Origin: Nitrosospira multiformis
GTDB taxonomy: Bacteria > Pseudomonadota > Gammaproteobacteria > Burkholderiales > Nitrosomonadaceae
Direction of reading: 5' to 3'
DNA length: 64,000 bases
Assembly (NCBI RefSeq): GCF_003050865.1
Contig: NZ_QAOK01000002.1
Coordinates: forward strand, 1 to 64,000
How positions within the stretch are numbered: position 1 is the stretch's first letter; every line of letters begins with the position of its first letter. This document shows, piece after piece, positions 52,846 to 61,775 of the stretch. The notes beneath the pieces were generated by a model that saw only the letters and a list, made by a program, of their open reading frames with translations, had not been told where the DNA came from and did not search any database. The position numbers and the translations under genes were made by a program.

Positions 52846-55503
52846 TCACACTGCGGTTTTGTCGGCAACACGTTCTTCGCTGTCAGAGAATTGACTGATA
52901 GCTTCTGCTGCCTTTTTTCCTGCCAGGAAAGCATGATCGGAGTTGTAATATTCCCACTCGCTGTAGCGCCCGCCCAGGATAATATCTCGCTCCGAAAGCC
53001 ATTGCCGGATGGTTTCAACGCTCTGCTTTCTCGCATGGTCATATACCACATAGGCGTACGGCATATCCACCAGATTGGCCGTAATCAATTTATCGTCTCG
53101 CGTAAACAAACCCACCTTGATGCAGTCTTCCACGCATCGGTCGATTAACTCCTGGCCGTCGAGTGGCAGCGGCTTGGTCGGCGAGTAGGATATTTCACAG
53201 GTGAGACCAAATCCGCCCGGCGGATTGCAGGCAGGGCTTGCATTTCCCTGGAGAAAAACCCGGTGGAAGATGGTGTCTTCCGGATAATAGATCCAGTGCT
53301 TGTCTGAAATATTTTCCCTGCCGATACCCAGGTTGACGCAGCGCACCGAAACGTGGCGCAACGCAGCTGCCGCTTTTTTGATTGGCGAAGGCGCTTCATC
53401 GCCAATGCTGCGGATCAGTTCAGGCAGCGGGATCGTGCTGAGCAGGTACTGGTACCGGTAGCGTCTTCCATCCGTCAATGTAATCAAGTGTTGGTCCGGT
53501 GAAATGCGGGCAACATCTGCATTCAGTTCAATGGCGCCTTTGATGTGGGGAACAAAGCCAGACATCATGGCATGAAATCCCCCCCGAAGAGGGTAACCAA
53601 AGCGTGCATTGGGCCCCATCGGTTTGGCGACAGGCCGTAGTGCGCCTTCTATGATTTCCTCCAGGTCGGGCAGGGGTACGCGGCCCCCAAGCCAGGAAGT
53701 TTCCATTTCTGTCAGTGGAACTGTCCAGAGTTTTCTGTTGTAAGGGATCGCAAAATGTTTCGCGATACCTGCCCCCCATACCCGGTAGATGAAATCTTCG
53801 AAGTTTTCTGCTTTGCTTCTTTCAACCACGCCTTCGGCCCCTCGTACTTTGCCGGACTCGGTCGTTATACTCCCGGTCCCATCCGCGCAGCAGTCGGATA
53901 CAACGGCAGCGGCGCCATCCGGACCCTGGCAGGTTCCTTCCATTGATTTTGCTTGCGGAGTCTTTAACGCGCCATAACGCGCTTCCATTGCTCCGACGAT
54001 ACATTCCCTGATGACATCCGCCGGCAGCCCATAGAGCGCCCCCTGGAATGGGTAACGGGTATGAACGCCTTTGCTGTAAACCCAGGCTTCACGGTCCTGC
54101 CAATGAACATTATCGCCGAGCAGAATCTTGTAGAGCTGATGAACGTAGGCGTCGTTTGAAAACATGATGTGACCGGCGTGATCGAAGGTGAAACCCTTGT
54201 CTTCAATCGACCGGCACCATCCACCGACTATCGGGTTCTTGTCCAGCAGCAGTGTTTCTTCATCAAGGTGATAAGCGGCACTCAATCCGGTAGGTCCCGC
54301 CCCGATAATGACACACTTCCTGTCTTCGGCAGAGACAGGTTCAATATCCCGGTGGATGGAGGACTCCGGTTCTATGAAGTGGCGTACATCCCTCTTTGAT
54401 CCTTCGTTTTGCAGGACGACGCTCTGCATGAGTTCATGCATTTTTTCAGCAGTTGTATTCCAGGAGGTTGCCGATACCATTTTCCGCATTCTCATAATCG
54501 TTTGCGTATTGTCTTCGGGTGTGGTCAGCAACGCGTTCTCGCAGGCCCGTATGAAAGCCTGCGGTGTATCTGCAATCGATACGACTTCCCCATACAGTTC
54601 CACCACATCTGCAACGGGTGTGCTGACTATGGGCAATTCGGCAGCCATGTACTCCAGCGTCTTGGTCGGGCTGATGAAGCGTGTGGATTCATTCAGTGCA
54701 AAAGGAAGCAAACATACGTTCCAGCCAGCCAAAAAATGTGGAAGGGCCTTATAGGGCTGCTGACCCAGGTAGTGGATGTTATGCCGTCGTGGCAATGCGC
54801 TTCGGCTGATCTTCGCGACGGGCCCAACCAGGACGATCTGCCATTGCGGGTGTGCCTCTGCCAGGCGATCGATGAGTTCCAGATCAAGCCGCTCGTCTAT
54901 CACGCCATAATAGCCGAGCCGGGGGCCGGGTATGTCCTCCTGAGCCGGATGGTGATCGCTTCGGTCCCTTGCCTGTTCAAAATGGTCGATGTCTACACTG
55001 CTGGGAAAGCAGTGCACGTTCGGATGGCGCGCGCGCTTTGCCCGGTAGAGGCTTGGTCCGCCGGTAAAAACGAGGTCCGCAATTCTCAGCAGCGCATTTT
55101 CCCGTTGAAGCATTTGCTTGGGCGGATTCTTGAAAGCAGCCAGTTCATCCATGCAATCATAGATAACCAGGGAGGGTTGCAGCTCCTGCAGCAGCGGCAA
55201 CGCCATCGGGGTATAAAACCAGGCGATATGTTCTTCTTCCAGAACAACGAATTGCTGCATCAGTTTGATCAGATGCGGCAGTTGCTCATCGTGAAAACCC
55301 GGCGCAGGGACAGGAGTATGAGGCTTGAGTACAGTAATGTTCGGCCCGGGTCGGGAGTATTCGATGAAGCTGCCATGCCGGTGTAGCGTGGGCTCTTCAA
55401 TGAAAACAATTTTGTAGTTTTCAGCAAGCCGGGAGAGAAGATGTTGGGGCCGTTGATATACAAAGTCCCAGCGCAGATGGGAAAAAACAATAATTGTCGT
55501 CAT
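52846..55503 (-). CDS. Glycosyltransferase fused to a UDP-galactopyranose-mutase-like flavoprotein
   Basis: An 885-residue two-domain protein from the ATG at 55503; the ATGA overlap with the small upstream gene and AAGGAA before it support this start. Residues 1-375: GT-B glycosyltransferase with VFSHLRWDFVYQRPQHLLSR, IVFIEEP, LGYYGVIDERLDLELID, IVLVGPV, FISPTKTLEYMAAELPIVST. Residues 395-885: FAD protein of the mutase/protoporphyrinogen-oxidase type with CVIIGAGPTGLSAAYHL, GGWCRSIEDKGFTFDHAGH, YRVWGAGIAKHFAIPYNRKLW, GGRYSEWEYYNSDHAFLAG. A low-conservation insert (about residues 515-575) has Gly/Ser/Thr. The UGM-like active-site motifs NRKLW and GRYSEWEYYN are present. The fusion would let one protein make and use an unusual sugar. 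Confidence 0.92.
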   Translation of the reverse strand: MTTIIVFSHLRWDFVYQRPQHLLSRLAENYKIVFIEEPTLHRHGSFIEYSRPGPNITVLKPHTPVPAPGFHDEQLPHLIKLMQQFVVLEEEHIAWFYTPMALPLLQELQPSLVIYDCMDELAAFKNPPKQMLQRENALLRIADLVFTGGPSLYRAKRARHPNVHCFPSSVDIDHFEQARDRSDHHPAQEDIPGPRLGYYGVIDERLDLELIDRLAEAHPQWQIVLVGPVAKISRSALPRRHNIHYLGQQPYKALPHFLAGWNVCLLPFALNESTRFISPTKTLEYMAAELPIVSTPVADVVELYGEVVSIADTPQAFIRACENALLTTPEDNTQTIMRMRKMVSATSWNTTAEKMHELMQSVVLQNEGSKRDVRHFIEPESSIHRDIEPVSAEDRKCVIIGAGPTGLSAAYHLDEETLLLDKNPIVGGWCRSIEDKGFTFDHAGHIMFSNDAYVHQLYKILLGDNVHWQDREAWVYSKGVHTRYPFQGALYGLPADVIRECIVGAMEARYGALKTPQAKSMEGTCQGPDGAAAVVSDCCADGTGSITTESGKVRGAEGVVERSKAENFEDFIYRVWGAGIAKHFAIPYNRKLWTVPLTEMETSWLGGRVPLPDLEEIIEGALRPVAKPMGPNARFGYPLRGGFHAMMSGFVPHIKGAIELNADVARISPDQHLITLTDGRRYRYQYLLSTIPLPELIRSIGDEAPSPIKKAAAALRHVSVRCVNLGIGRENISDKHWIYYPEDTIFHRVFLQGNASPACNPPGGFGLTCEISYSPTKPLPLDGQELIDRCVEDCIKVGLFTRDDKLITANLVDMPYAYVVYDHARKQSVETIRQWLSERDIILGGRYSEWEYYNSDHAFLAGKKAAEAISQFSDSEERVADKTAV

Positions 55504-55718
55504 TGGGGTTCCTTGAGTGTTGGGTGGGACGAACGTAGTTCGACCGATGAAAAATCGAATTGGCCGTCTTTTTCCGCTGATCGCCAACCCACACTTTCCC
55601 GGATTGGCCGGAACCTGAAATCCTCCAGCAGGAAATAATCGTGATATGCCAGAGCCATATGCCGGATCGCATGATTCATGGATAAAGGCAAGTCTGCACC
55701 ATTAATCCGAACCTCCAT
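55500..55718 (-). CDS. Small ORF coupled to the fused glycosyltransferase gene
   Basis: A 72-residue frame: MEVRINGADLPLSMNHAIRH, ALAYHDYFLLEDFRFRPIRE, SAEKDGQFDFSSVELRSSHP. It ends TGA overlapping the ATG of the glycosyltransferase (ATGA), which suggests translational coupling. The ribosome site of the small gene itself is poor. Unrecognised and not repeated elsewhere in the window. Confidence 0.45.
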   Translation of the reverse strand: MEVRINGADLPLSMNHAIRHMALAYHDYFLLEDFRFRPIRESVGWRSAEKDGQFDFSSVELRSSHPTLKEPQ

Positions 55719-55974
55719 AGTCTGGCCAGCGAAAAGAACGAAATATCTTGTTATTACCTGCGCCCATCCCTGATGCCCGAGAGCTGAACCATAGAGAAGC
55801 TGCGCAAGTCTTGCGTCAAGCGTGATGCTTTTAGCGTCGTTTGACTAGTTTGCCTGCTGGGCAGGACATATAGCTGCCGCTATCATCGGGGGTTTTATGG
55901 AAGACTACTGTGCGATAACGAACAATTCATGCATCCCTCGTACAGCACTTCGGGTTCTATCGTGAGATCATTTA

Positions 55975-56080
55975 TCCGATCCTTGGACGAGTGCAGGGCG
56001 AACTGACATGAAATCACTGGATACCGGCTTCCGTCGGTATGACATTTGTACTGTTTGCTCGCCGAGTTAAATAGGTACGC
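55975..56080 (+). repeat. Dispersed repeat, copy 4 (second half)
   Basis: It reads CACTGGATACCGGCTTCCGT, CGGTATGACATTTGTACTGT, TTGCTCGCCGAGTTAAATAGG. This matches the right part of the family at 3920-3985 and 47900-47965. The left half is missing. Confidence 0.75.
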
Positions 56081-56269
56081 TGCCGATTTTTTGAACAAAG
56101 ATTCTTGTCAGGCTCTTTCCTCGGCAGCGTTGGTGTCAGGTTTTGCTCCGTTTCTGCCTCGCTGCGCTGCTGAAGGATTCAGGGCGAACGGAGAAGATGA
56201 CGGGCTCAGGGCGGATGAAAACGAAGGGGGCAGGGCGAGCGGGAACGCGAAACGCTTTTCGGCGTGCGT

Positions 56270-56360
56270 GAGGTGTCAGGACAACCTTGCGACAGTCGTC
56301 TTCTTTTTTTCGAAGATTTTATATGCGGTACCCGCTTCAGCAAGCGGCATCCCCTAACTG
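56270..56360 (-). pseudogene. Truncated copy of the zinc alcohol dehydrogenase 3' end
   Basis: The minus strand reads [20 protein letters not shown] then a stop; the intact gene at 63502 ends [20 protein letters not shown]. Over 70 bases (CGCTTGCTGAAGC, then TACCGCATATAAAATCTTCG) the two are almost identical, with one A fewer in the copy's A-run, so the ending is frameshifted. Both copies have the same orientation, so the 7.2 kb between them is flanked by direct repeats. Confidence 0.88.
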
Positions 56361-56513
56361 ATTGTATGAAGCCGCTACACCGCGTGCCTTTCCGGAAATC
56401 CTGCGCTAAAAGTTCGTGGGAGCGGGGTGCAATAAATCTTTCCTTATCATGCAGCTTATCCATATCGTAGGACAGCGCAAGGGCGGGAACATCAAGCCCA
56501 TCGATCTTAATGT

Positions 56514-56732
56514 TTATCGGCTTCCCGGACCTGTCCGAGTCCGATCGGCTTTAATGTCCAGGCCCGTCCAGGCTTTCCAATGAGAGGCAAACGCAGCATT
56601 CAATTCCTCGTATAACCGTTCCGAGGAGTTGGCAGGATGGCCGGAAAAATTATTCATGGTGGCGTAGGCAGCGCTGAGGCTCACCAGCACTATAAATATA
56701 CCCACAGCAAAGCGGGAACTATCAGGTGACAT
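56514..56732 (-). CDS. Small exported protein (possibly truncated or frameshifted)
   Basis: A 72-residue frame with signal peptide FAVGIFIVLVSLSAAYA after TGAGGAAAT. The mature part is MNNFSGHPANSSERLYEELN, AAFASHWKAWTGLDIKADRT, then stops. In the next frame on the same strand an open segment continues from about 56570 to 56362 with KPINIKIDGLDVPALALSYD and MDKLHDKERFIAPRSHELLA, which looks like coding sequence. So a longer exported protein may have been frameshifted near 56560 and cut off by the dehydrogenase fragment. Unrecognised. Confidence 0.5.
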   Translation of the reverse strand: MSPDSSRFAVGIFIVLVSLSAAYATMNNFSGHPANSSERLYEELNAAFASHWKAWTGLDIKADRTRTGPGSR

Positions 56733-56879
56733 TTTTTATTTCCTCATAAATTGATGCTTGTTCAACGTCTCCTCTGTCAAAGTGAACACAGGAATTTATG
56801 TTACCTGCCCAGGTAACAGTGCTGCCAAGATAGTTCTGGCCCTAACCCCTAATAAGGTAGGGGCGGAGGTGCTCAAACA

Positions 56880-56935
56880 TGACTCGCTCCTGTAATGAGG
56901 TTCGTTCGCGCATCTTACTGTGGATTTGTTACAGC
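56880..56935 (-). promoter_or_regulatory. Duplicated leader and promoter, related to 60075-60140
   Basis: The minus-strand sequence around CTGTAACAAATCCACAGT and ending CAGGAGCGAGTCATGTTTGA closely follows CTGTAACAAATGCCCAGT ... CAGGAGTGAATCATGTTTGA upstream of the gene at 59824. Here the ATG opens only 12 codons. The shared CTGTAAC-AAAT part resembles a weak Pho box half. So the leader was copied but the gene behind it is lost. Confidence 0.5.
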
Positions 56936-57230
56936 CTTTTTAAAGGCAACATCGTTCTGATCCAGGTGCGGGCCATTTTTTCCTGATAAAGCCTGCTGGC
57001 CCCATGACATGCAAAAGCAATGGGGGAACACCTCGCGTAGGCCGTTCTGAACTCTGATAAGCCGATGACAGCCGCTACTGTCTTGCTCAACAACCGGTTA
57101 TGTGAAAAATATCAGTGGCCAATCCCGGCAAGAAGATCGACTCTCTTAATGGCGCCCGGAGTCGCTGAGTCTATTGTCAAGCGGCAATTACAAATGGAAG
57201 GGAAGAGCTTTGATTTTCATGGGCGCAAAA

Positions 57231-57280
57231 AAGCCCCTGTAACGGAGGCATGATGCTTCATTGCTACAGGGACTTTTATC
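57231..57280. terminator. Long hairpin, probable terminator
   Basis: AAGCCCCTGTA at 57231 pairs with TACAGGGACTT at 57264-57274 (one mismatch), loop of about 22 bases, followed by TTATC and preceded by an A-run. It could serve both strands. Confidence 0.5.
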
Positions 57281-57368
57281 AAACCCTATTCCTGGTTTGG
57301 ACAGAGTTTTTAAAAAACCACTGGTTAGCGGCTTTTGAAGTGAAGCTTCCAGTTATAGAAGCCAGAAC

Positions 57369-57572
57369 TCAGGCGGCAATCCGCATTTCGCGGAGTCTAC
57401 GGCGAGGAAGTTTGCGAGTCTCATCTTCATAAGCCACAAAGACAGTGGACATGTCCAACTCCGACCTGGATTTTCCGGCAGAGCGCAGCTTCTTGTTAAT
57501 ACCTCTTTCCAGCAAGCGATCGAACTCGTCGGCTGTATAGCCGTACAGATCAATGTATCTTCGTTTTTTCAT
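57369..57572 (-). CDS. Small hypothetical protein
   Basis: A 67-residue, highly charged protein: MKKRRYIDLYGYTADEFDRL, LERGINKKLRSAGKSRSELD, MSTVFVAYEDETRKLPRRRL. Net positive, no signal. The ribosome site is poor, but the codon pattern looks coding. It lies between the region's hairpin and the phosphate porin. Unrecognised. Confidence 0.45.
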   Translation of the reverse strand: MKKRRYIDLYGYTADEFDRLLERGINKKLRSAGKSRSELDMSTVFVAYEDETRKLPRRRLREMRIAA

Positions 57573-57699
57573 AACATATCATCCATGGGGGAAACACATC
57601 AGACAGAAAATCCTCATTTCAGCGGCATTCGGGCCGTTCTTCGTTACAGGTTTAAGCCGCTGCTCCGTGATTTCACGCGCATCCTCAAGCGAATCGGAA

Positions 57700-59199
57700 T
57701 CAGAAGGCTATTTGACTGCGGAACATGAAAGTATTCAGGTCGTCCGGCTTGCCCCCGTTTGCCGTGATTAGGGGCGAATCCTTGATTTCCAATATCCTGT
57801 CGTAATTGAACATGAAGCGAATGTTGCTGTTCACGTACCAGTTCAAGGCGGCGGTAAAGTTTTTCATCTCTCCTGCCCTGAAGACGCCATCATTCAGGTC
57901 TACTCCGGCGATACGCGCAGCGAGTTCCCATGCGCCCCATCCGCCCTTGGAAAAGCTGAGATTCCGGGTTGGCTCTACTCTGTGAAACTTTCCTTCTTTG
58001 TACTGGCGCGATTCTCCTGTAAGTGTCCACGCAGCTTCTCCGTACCATCCATGGAAGCTCAGTGAATCCAGGCCGTTTCTACGGGCAATCCAGCTATGGG
58101 TATACTCGCCTCCTACGCTGAAAGGTCCATATACGCCGCTGGCCTCCAGGCCCAGCATCTTGATGTCCTCGATATTTCCCAGGGCACCCGAATCAATTGG
58201 AAAGAGGTTGGTTATATGCGAGGTTTCATGCCTGAATCTCACGCCATTTGAGGGACCAAATAACTGACCGCTGCCACTCGGTCTGCGATAGTTCCCTGCC
58301 ACCCCCAAATGGACAATCCTTGTCTTTTCGTCAATGGGTGCAAAAGTGATGCGCGAATTGGTTCCCCAACTTTCATCCAAACTGTCGTTATTGGCGTCGA
58401 TTGACTCCCCATAAAGCCCGACCTGTCCGGTCCAGTTCTTACCTCTACTTGACAGGTTTACACCGATAGCGCGGTCTACGAGCGGCGCGTTGAGCACATT
58501 CATTAACGATCTTTCCATGAACATGAGATCGTTGGAGCTTTCCTGTAACTCGCGGCTGAAAGCCTGTTTCTGATGGCCGACGTTGACCTTTGCGAAATCC
58601 AGCCCTTTATATGAGATAAACATGTCCTTGACGCCGACTTGGTTATCAGCGAAGTCGACCTGGCTCTTGAAATCCCAATCTTTAAAGAAAGTGCCTGCAA
58701 ACTCCAGTCGCCCCCTGCGCAGCTCTGCGCCATCATTGGCTTGAACCGGCACCCCGCCTTTAAAAAAATGATCATTACTACTGTGCGTGTAATCCGTATG
58801 AATCCGGCCCCCGATCTTGAACTTGAAGTTCTTGTCTGCTGTTTCAAATTGCAGGCCGTTTTTATCCAGCTTGAGTTGCTTTTCGCTTTCCTTGAAACGT
58901 TCCTCAAGAGACTCAACCTTGCCAACGAGCTGCGCACGTTCCGCTTTTTCTTTTATTCTCGCATTTCTGTCTCCAGGCAGTGGCTGACCGATTCTCTCTG
59001 CCTCCGGCGCGGGCGTGGCGTTATTTGATGGTGTACCTTGGACTTTTTCATAGGTACCCAGCGGTTGCCGGTCAGGCCCGGGCTCTGCAAATATATGCTT
59101 GGTTTTGGTATCAACATAAAGATCAATCGCAAAAACCAAAGATGATGTGCTTGCTCCCAAGGCAGCAGCCGCTGTCAATACAAGTTTTGAAAATTTCAA
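57700..59199 (-). CDS. OprO/OprP-family phosphate-selective porin
   Basis: A 499-residue outer-membrane porin with signal peptide SKLVLTAAAALGASTSSLVFA. An N-terminal helical segment (KAERAQLVGKVESLEERFKE, SEKQLKLDKN) looks like a trimerising coiled coil, followed by the beta-barrel: FKIGGRIHTDYTHSSNDHFF, GAELRRGRLEFAGTFFKDWD and VGHQKQAFSRELQESSNDLM; the last residue is Phe. This is the OprO/OprP pattern (GGR--DY, ELRR-R----G-----W--K, VG--K-PFS-E). A Pho box lies 98 bases upstream, so expression under phosphate starvation is likely. Confidence 0.92.
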   Translation of the reverse strand: MKFSKLVLTAAAALGASTSSLVFAIDLYVDTKTKHIFAEPGPDRQPLGTYEKVQGTPSNNATPAPEAERIGQPLPGDRNARIKEKAERAQLVGKVESLEERFKESEKQLKLDKNGLQFETADKNFKFKIGGRIHTDYTHSSNDHFFKGGVPVQANDGAELRRGRLEFAGTFFKDWDFKSQVDFADNQVGVKDMFISYKGLDFAKVNVGHQKQAFSRELQESSNDLMFMERSLMNVLNAPLVDRAIGVNLSSRGKNWTGQVGLYGESIDANNDSLDESWGTNSRITFAPIDEKTRIVHLGVAGNYRRPSGSGQLFGPSNGVRFRHETSHITNLFPIDSGALGNIEDIKMLGLEASGVYGPFSVGGEYTHSWIARRNGLDSLSFHGWYGEAAWTLTGESRQYKEGKFHRVEPTRNLSFSKGGWGAWELAARIAGVDLNDGVFRAGEMKNFTAALNWYVNSNIRFMFNYDRILEIKDSPLITANGGKPDDLNTFMFRSQIAF

Positions 59200-59296
59200 A
59201 GATATGCTCCCGGTTGTAGTGTTGATTGGTCATGTTTTATTGGTAAAAACCGGGGGCAAGGATATGTAAGGGAAATGACGACCTTATTACCCTTTT

Positions 59297-59314
59297 GTAA
59301 CTGTTTTATGACAA
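59297..59314 (-). promoter_or_regulatory. Pho box upstream of the porin gene
   Basis: On the minus strand TTGTCAT-AAAA-CAGTTAC, close to the PhoB consensus CTGTCAT-AAAT-CTGTCAC with the correct 7-4-7 structure. It is about 98 bases before the porin ATG and is very like the box before pstS. Confidence 0.75.
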
Positions 59315-59657
59315 AAGGTAGGGTTGAGCCATGACGACCGAGCCGAACGCCCAGATACTCCCTGTCATGGCCCCAATGTACGACGAACGGCAGGCTGAGC
59401 TTTGCCTGTGACGGAGGGGTAGCGCTACTTACAGAATTTTAAGAAAGGAGCTGGCTGAAGGAGGCGGTGTAAGGGGATTCTTTTCAAATCCCTTCAAGCT
59501 TTCTTGCTGGCGAGATTTTGTGCGAGGGTTCACAGTCTGAAATGCGAGAATCTTTCTCTTCCCCGTTTGCTGTTTCTTAAACGATACAGCTGCCAGATGA
59601 GGATCGGATCATGCAGAGAGTTGATGTGGGCCAGCCTTTAACCTCTGCAGAAACAAA

Positions 59658-59714
59658 AAAAAGAACCCGGCCTAATGAACGAGGGAGGCAGAGTCGTAGG
59701 CCCGGTTCTTTTAC
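59658..59714. terminator. Long bidirectional hairpin
   Basis: AAAAGAACCCGGCCT pairs with AGGCCCGGTTCTTTT over 15 positions (one C-C mismatch), loop of 24 bases. A- and T-runs lie at both ends. It lies beyond the end of the gene at 59824 and upstream of the porin promoter, so it can stop transcription entering the porin region. Confidence 0.75.
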
Positions 59715-59823
59715 ACTCCTAAAGACACAGGAAAAGGACATCGCCAAAGGGATAAGATGGATCCCACAATTAATATCCCATAGCCAGATTAGGCACAGGA
59801 ATTGACGTTAACAGCCAGGAACT

Positions 59824-60084
59824 CTAACCCATCAATAAGGCGGGGAGGAGGGCACCCTCCGCAGAGTGAGAAGGAGGGTTAATAGGAGCTATGCCTACAC
59901 TCGGTCCTATAGTGTTTTCCCAGAGCACTACGGATTCAGGAAAACCGACGAGCTTTTCTTCGTGCACATAGGGGGCTAAAGAACCATAGGCTTCTTGCGG
60001 ATCGTAAGGGAAGTTATAAATAATATTATTCATGCGCTCGACGTAGCCCTCTTTGGTCCGTACATACACAGCATATTCAAACAT
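59824..60084 (-). CDS. Small protein of the phosphate region, unknown
   Basis: An 86-residue protein, MFEYAVYVRTKEGYVERMNN, IYNFPYDPQEAYGSLAPYVH, EEKLVGFPESVVLWENTIGP. The ATG follows CAGGAGTGAATC, a strong site. It has no signal or membrane segment. The upstream leader (CTGTAACAAAT) resembles a degenerate Pho box and is duplicated at 56880. Located between porin and pstS, it may belong to the Pho response. Family unknown. Confidence 0.6.
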   Translation of the reverse strand: MFEYAVYVRTKEGYVERMNNIIYNFPYDPQEAYGSLAPYVHEEKLVGFPESVVLWENTIGPSVGIAPINPPSHSAEGALLPALLMG

Positions 60085-60458
60085 GATTCACTCCTGTGCG
60101 AATAGGATTCGGTCAGACATCGTACTGGGCATTTGTTACAGTATTTTTAAGGACTTAGGCGTTAGTTCATTGGAAACAACTGAGAATATCGAGTATTGTC
60201 AGTTGCGCTGTATCAGGATTTGATGCACGTTGTAGAGCATTTCCAAAGGTAGGAAGCAAGGATAAGGTTGAGGTGTAAGTACCTTAGAGAATCCCGGACT
60301 TGATTCTGCGGCTGCTAGCCTATGGGTAGCGGAAAGAGGGGGACGCAGAGCGTAACGAGGCCTTATCAGATAGGTATTGCTGGTCAGGCACGAGGTTCAA
60401 CCAAAAAGGCTTAAATAGCGGTGAATATTGCAGTTTCCCCCTCATCTTTTTCGTCGTA

Positions 60459-61463
60459 TTACAGGCTGGCCTCACGCTTGAGCAGTTCATCGATCTTGAG
60501 CCCAACTTCCGGCTGGCCGTTAAATACTGTGCCAAGCTTCTTCTTGTCCAGGTGTTCCAGGTTAGTGGTATACGCTTGAGCTGGCAGCGGAAAGTATTTG
60601 ACTTCCCTCACCAGAGCTGGCGCATTTTTCATATAGAACTCAACAAATTTCCTGACTTCGGGTTTTTCTGCCGCCTTGATGTTGATGTAAATAAAAATCG
60701 GGCGAGACAATGGCTGATAGCTTCCATCTTCCACCGTTTTAAGGGACGGGAGAACGCCGCCTTTGCCTCCATCCACAGGAAGCGCTTCAAGCTTTTTCTG
60801 ATTTTCGTTATAGTAAGCAAAGCCAAAATACCCAAGTGCGTTTTTATCGCTCGCTACCCCCTGTACCAACACGTTGTCGTCTTCCGAAGCGGTGTAATCG
60901 CCCCGACTTGATTTCGCCTTTCCGACGACGGCTTCCGTAAAGTAGTCAAAGGTACCGGAATCCGCTCCCGGGCCGTAGAGCTTTATCGGGTCATCAGGCC
61001 ATGCCGAGTTTACTTGATTCCATCGGGTTATTTTCCCCTGGGCGTCCGGCTCCCAAATCTTCTTTAATTCTGCAACCGTAATGGTTTTAACCCAATCATT
61101 TCTTGGGTTCACCACAACCGTCAAAGCATCGAAAGCCACGGGCATTTCAACGTATTGAACCCCGGCGGTTTTACAATTGTCCATTTCTTTTTTCAGGATA
61201 GGGCGCGAAGCATTGGCGATATCTATTTCACCCCGGCAAAATTTCTTGAACCCTCCCCCCGTGCCTGAAATACCAACTGTGACTTTAGCCGCACCTTTCA
61301 TGGCTATTTGAAAATCCTCGGCCACTGCCTCTGTAATGGGAAAAACAGTGCTGGAACCATCAATTTTTATAATCGGTTCAGCATGTACCACGCTGGCCGC
61401 TCCAAGCAGCACACCCAATACCACCACCACTACTACTATCTCAATACCCGGCAATTTCAGCAT
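60459..61463 (-). CDS. pstS: Phosphate-binding protein PstS
   Basis: A 334-residue periplasmic phosphate-binding protein. Signal peptide includes an unusual Val run ([19 protein letters not shown]). The mature start [20 protein letters not shown] is the PstS phosphate loop, followed by [24 protein letters not shown], and [20 protein letters not shown]; the Gly-Ser-Ser-Thr and SGTGGG loops bind phosphate. It delivers phosphate to PstCAB, but no pstCAB genes are near, so this is an orphan. A Pho box lies about 115 bases upstream. RBS GCGGAGAAC precedes the ATG. Confidence 0.94.
   Translation of the reverse strand: MLKLPGIEIVVVVVVLGVLLGAASVVHAEPIIKIDGSSTVFPITEAVAEDFQIAMKGAAKVTVGISGTGGGFKKFCRGEIDIANASRPILKKEMDNCKTAGVQYVEMPVAFDALTVVVNPRNDWVKTITVAELKKIWEPDAQGKITRWNQVNSAWPDDPIKLYGPGADSGTFDYFTEAVVGKAKSSRGDYTASEDDNVLVQGVASDKNALGYFGFAYYNENQKKLEALPVDGGKGGVLPSLKTVEDGSYQPLSRPIFIYINIKAAEKPEVRKFVEFYMKNAPALVREVKYFPLPAQAYTTNLEHLDKKKLGTVFNGQPEVGLKIDELLKREASL
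61421..61440. repeat. Trinucleotide repeat in the pstS signal peptide
   Basis: ACCACCACCACTACTACTAT: six triplets that encode consecutive Val residues (GTA/GTG) on the minus strand, within the hydrophobic core of the signal peptide. Slippage here would keep the frame. Confidence 0.8.
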
Positions 61464-61575
61464 TTTGTTCTCCGCAAGGTGGATCAGGAGCCGCTCCTGG
61501 CGACATCCTTACCGTCTTTTTATAGAAACCCAGCGGGAGAATACTGCCCGGATATGTCCATACCATTTCAGCTTT

Positions 61576-61593
61576 GTGGCTGTTTTATGACAA
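61576..61593 (-). promoter_or_regulatory. Pho box upstream of pstS
   Basis: TTGTCAT-AAAA-CAGCCAC on the minus strand, 113 bases before the pstS ATG; nearly identical to the box before the porin gene. Confidence 0.75.
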
Positions 61594-61775
61594 CAGGTGA
61601 TTTTGGCTACAGGAGAGGGGGAGGCGATCACAGGAGAGTTCAAGGCGGTATGGCCGGAAGGTGCATGGGGCAATGAAACGTTGATGGGTCTTTGGTAATT
61701 TGATGGTTTTGTTTCTATCCCTGAACTGAAGGACAGACTCGCCCTTACCGTGACCGAAAACCAATCCTTTCAATC

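Noticed and set aside
54409-55386. A 325-codon plus-strand frame opposite the fused glycosyltransferase
   Set aside because: Antisense shadow; the minus strand has clear GT-B motifs.
59611-59805. A 64-codon plus-strand frame
   Set aside because: It spans the long terminator-like hairpin at 59658-59714 and has no features.
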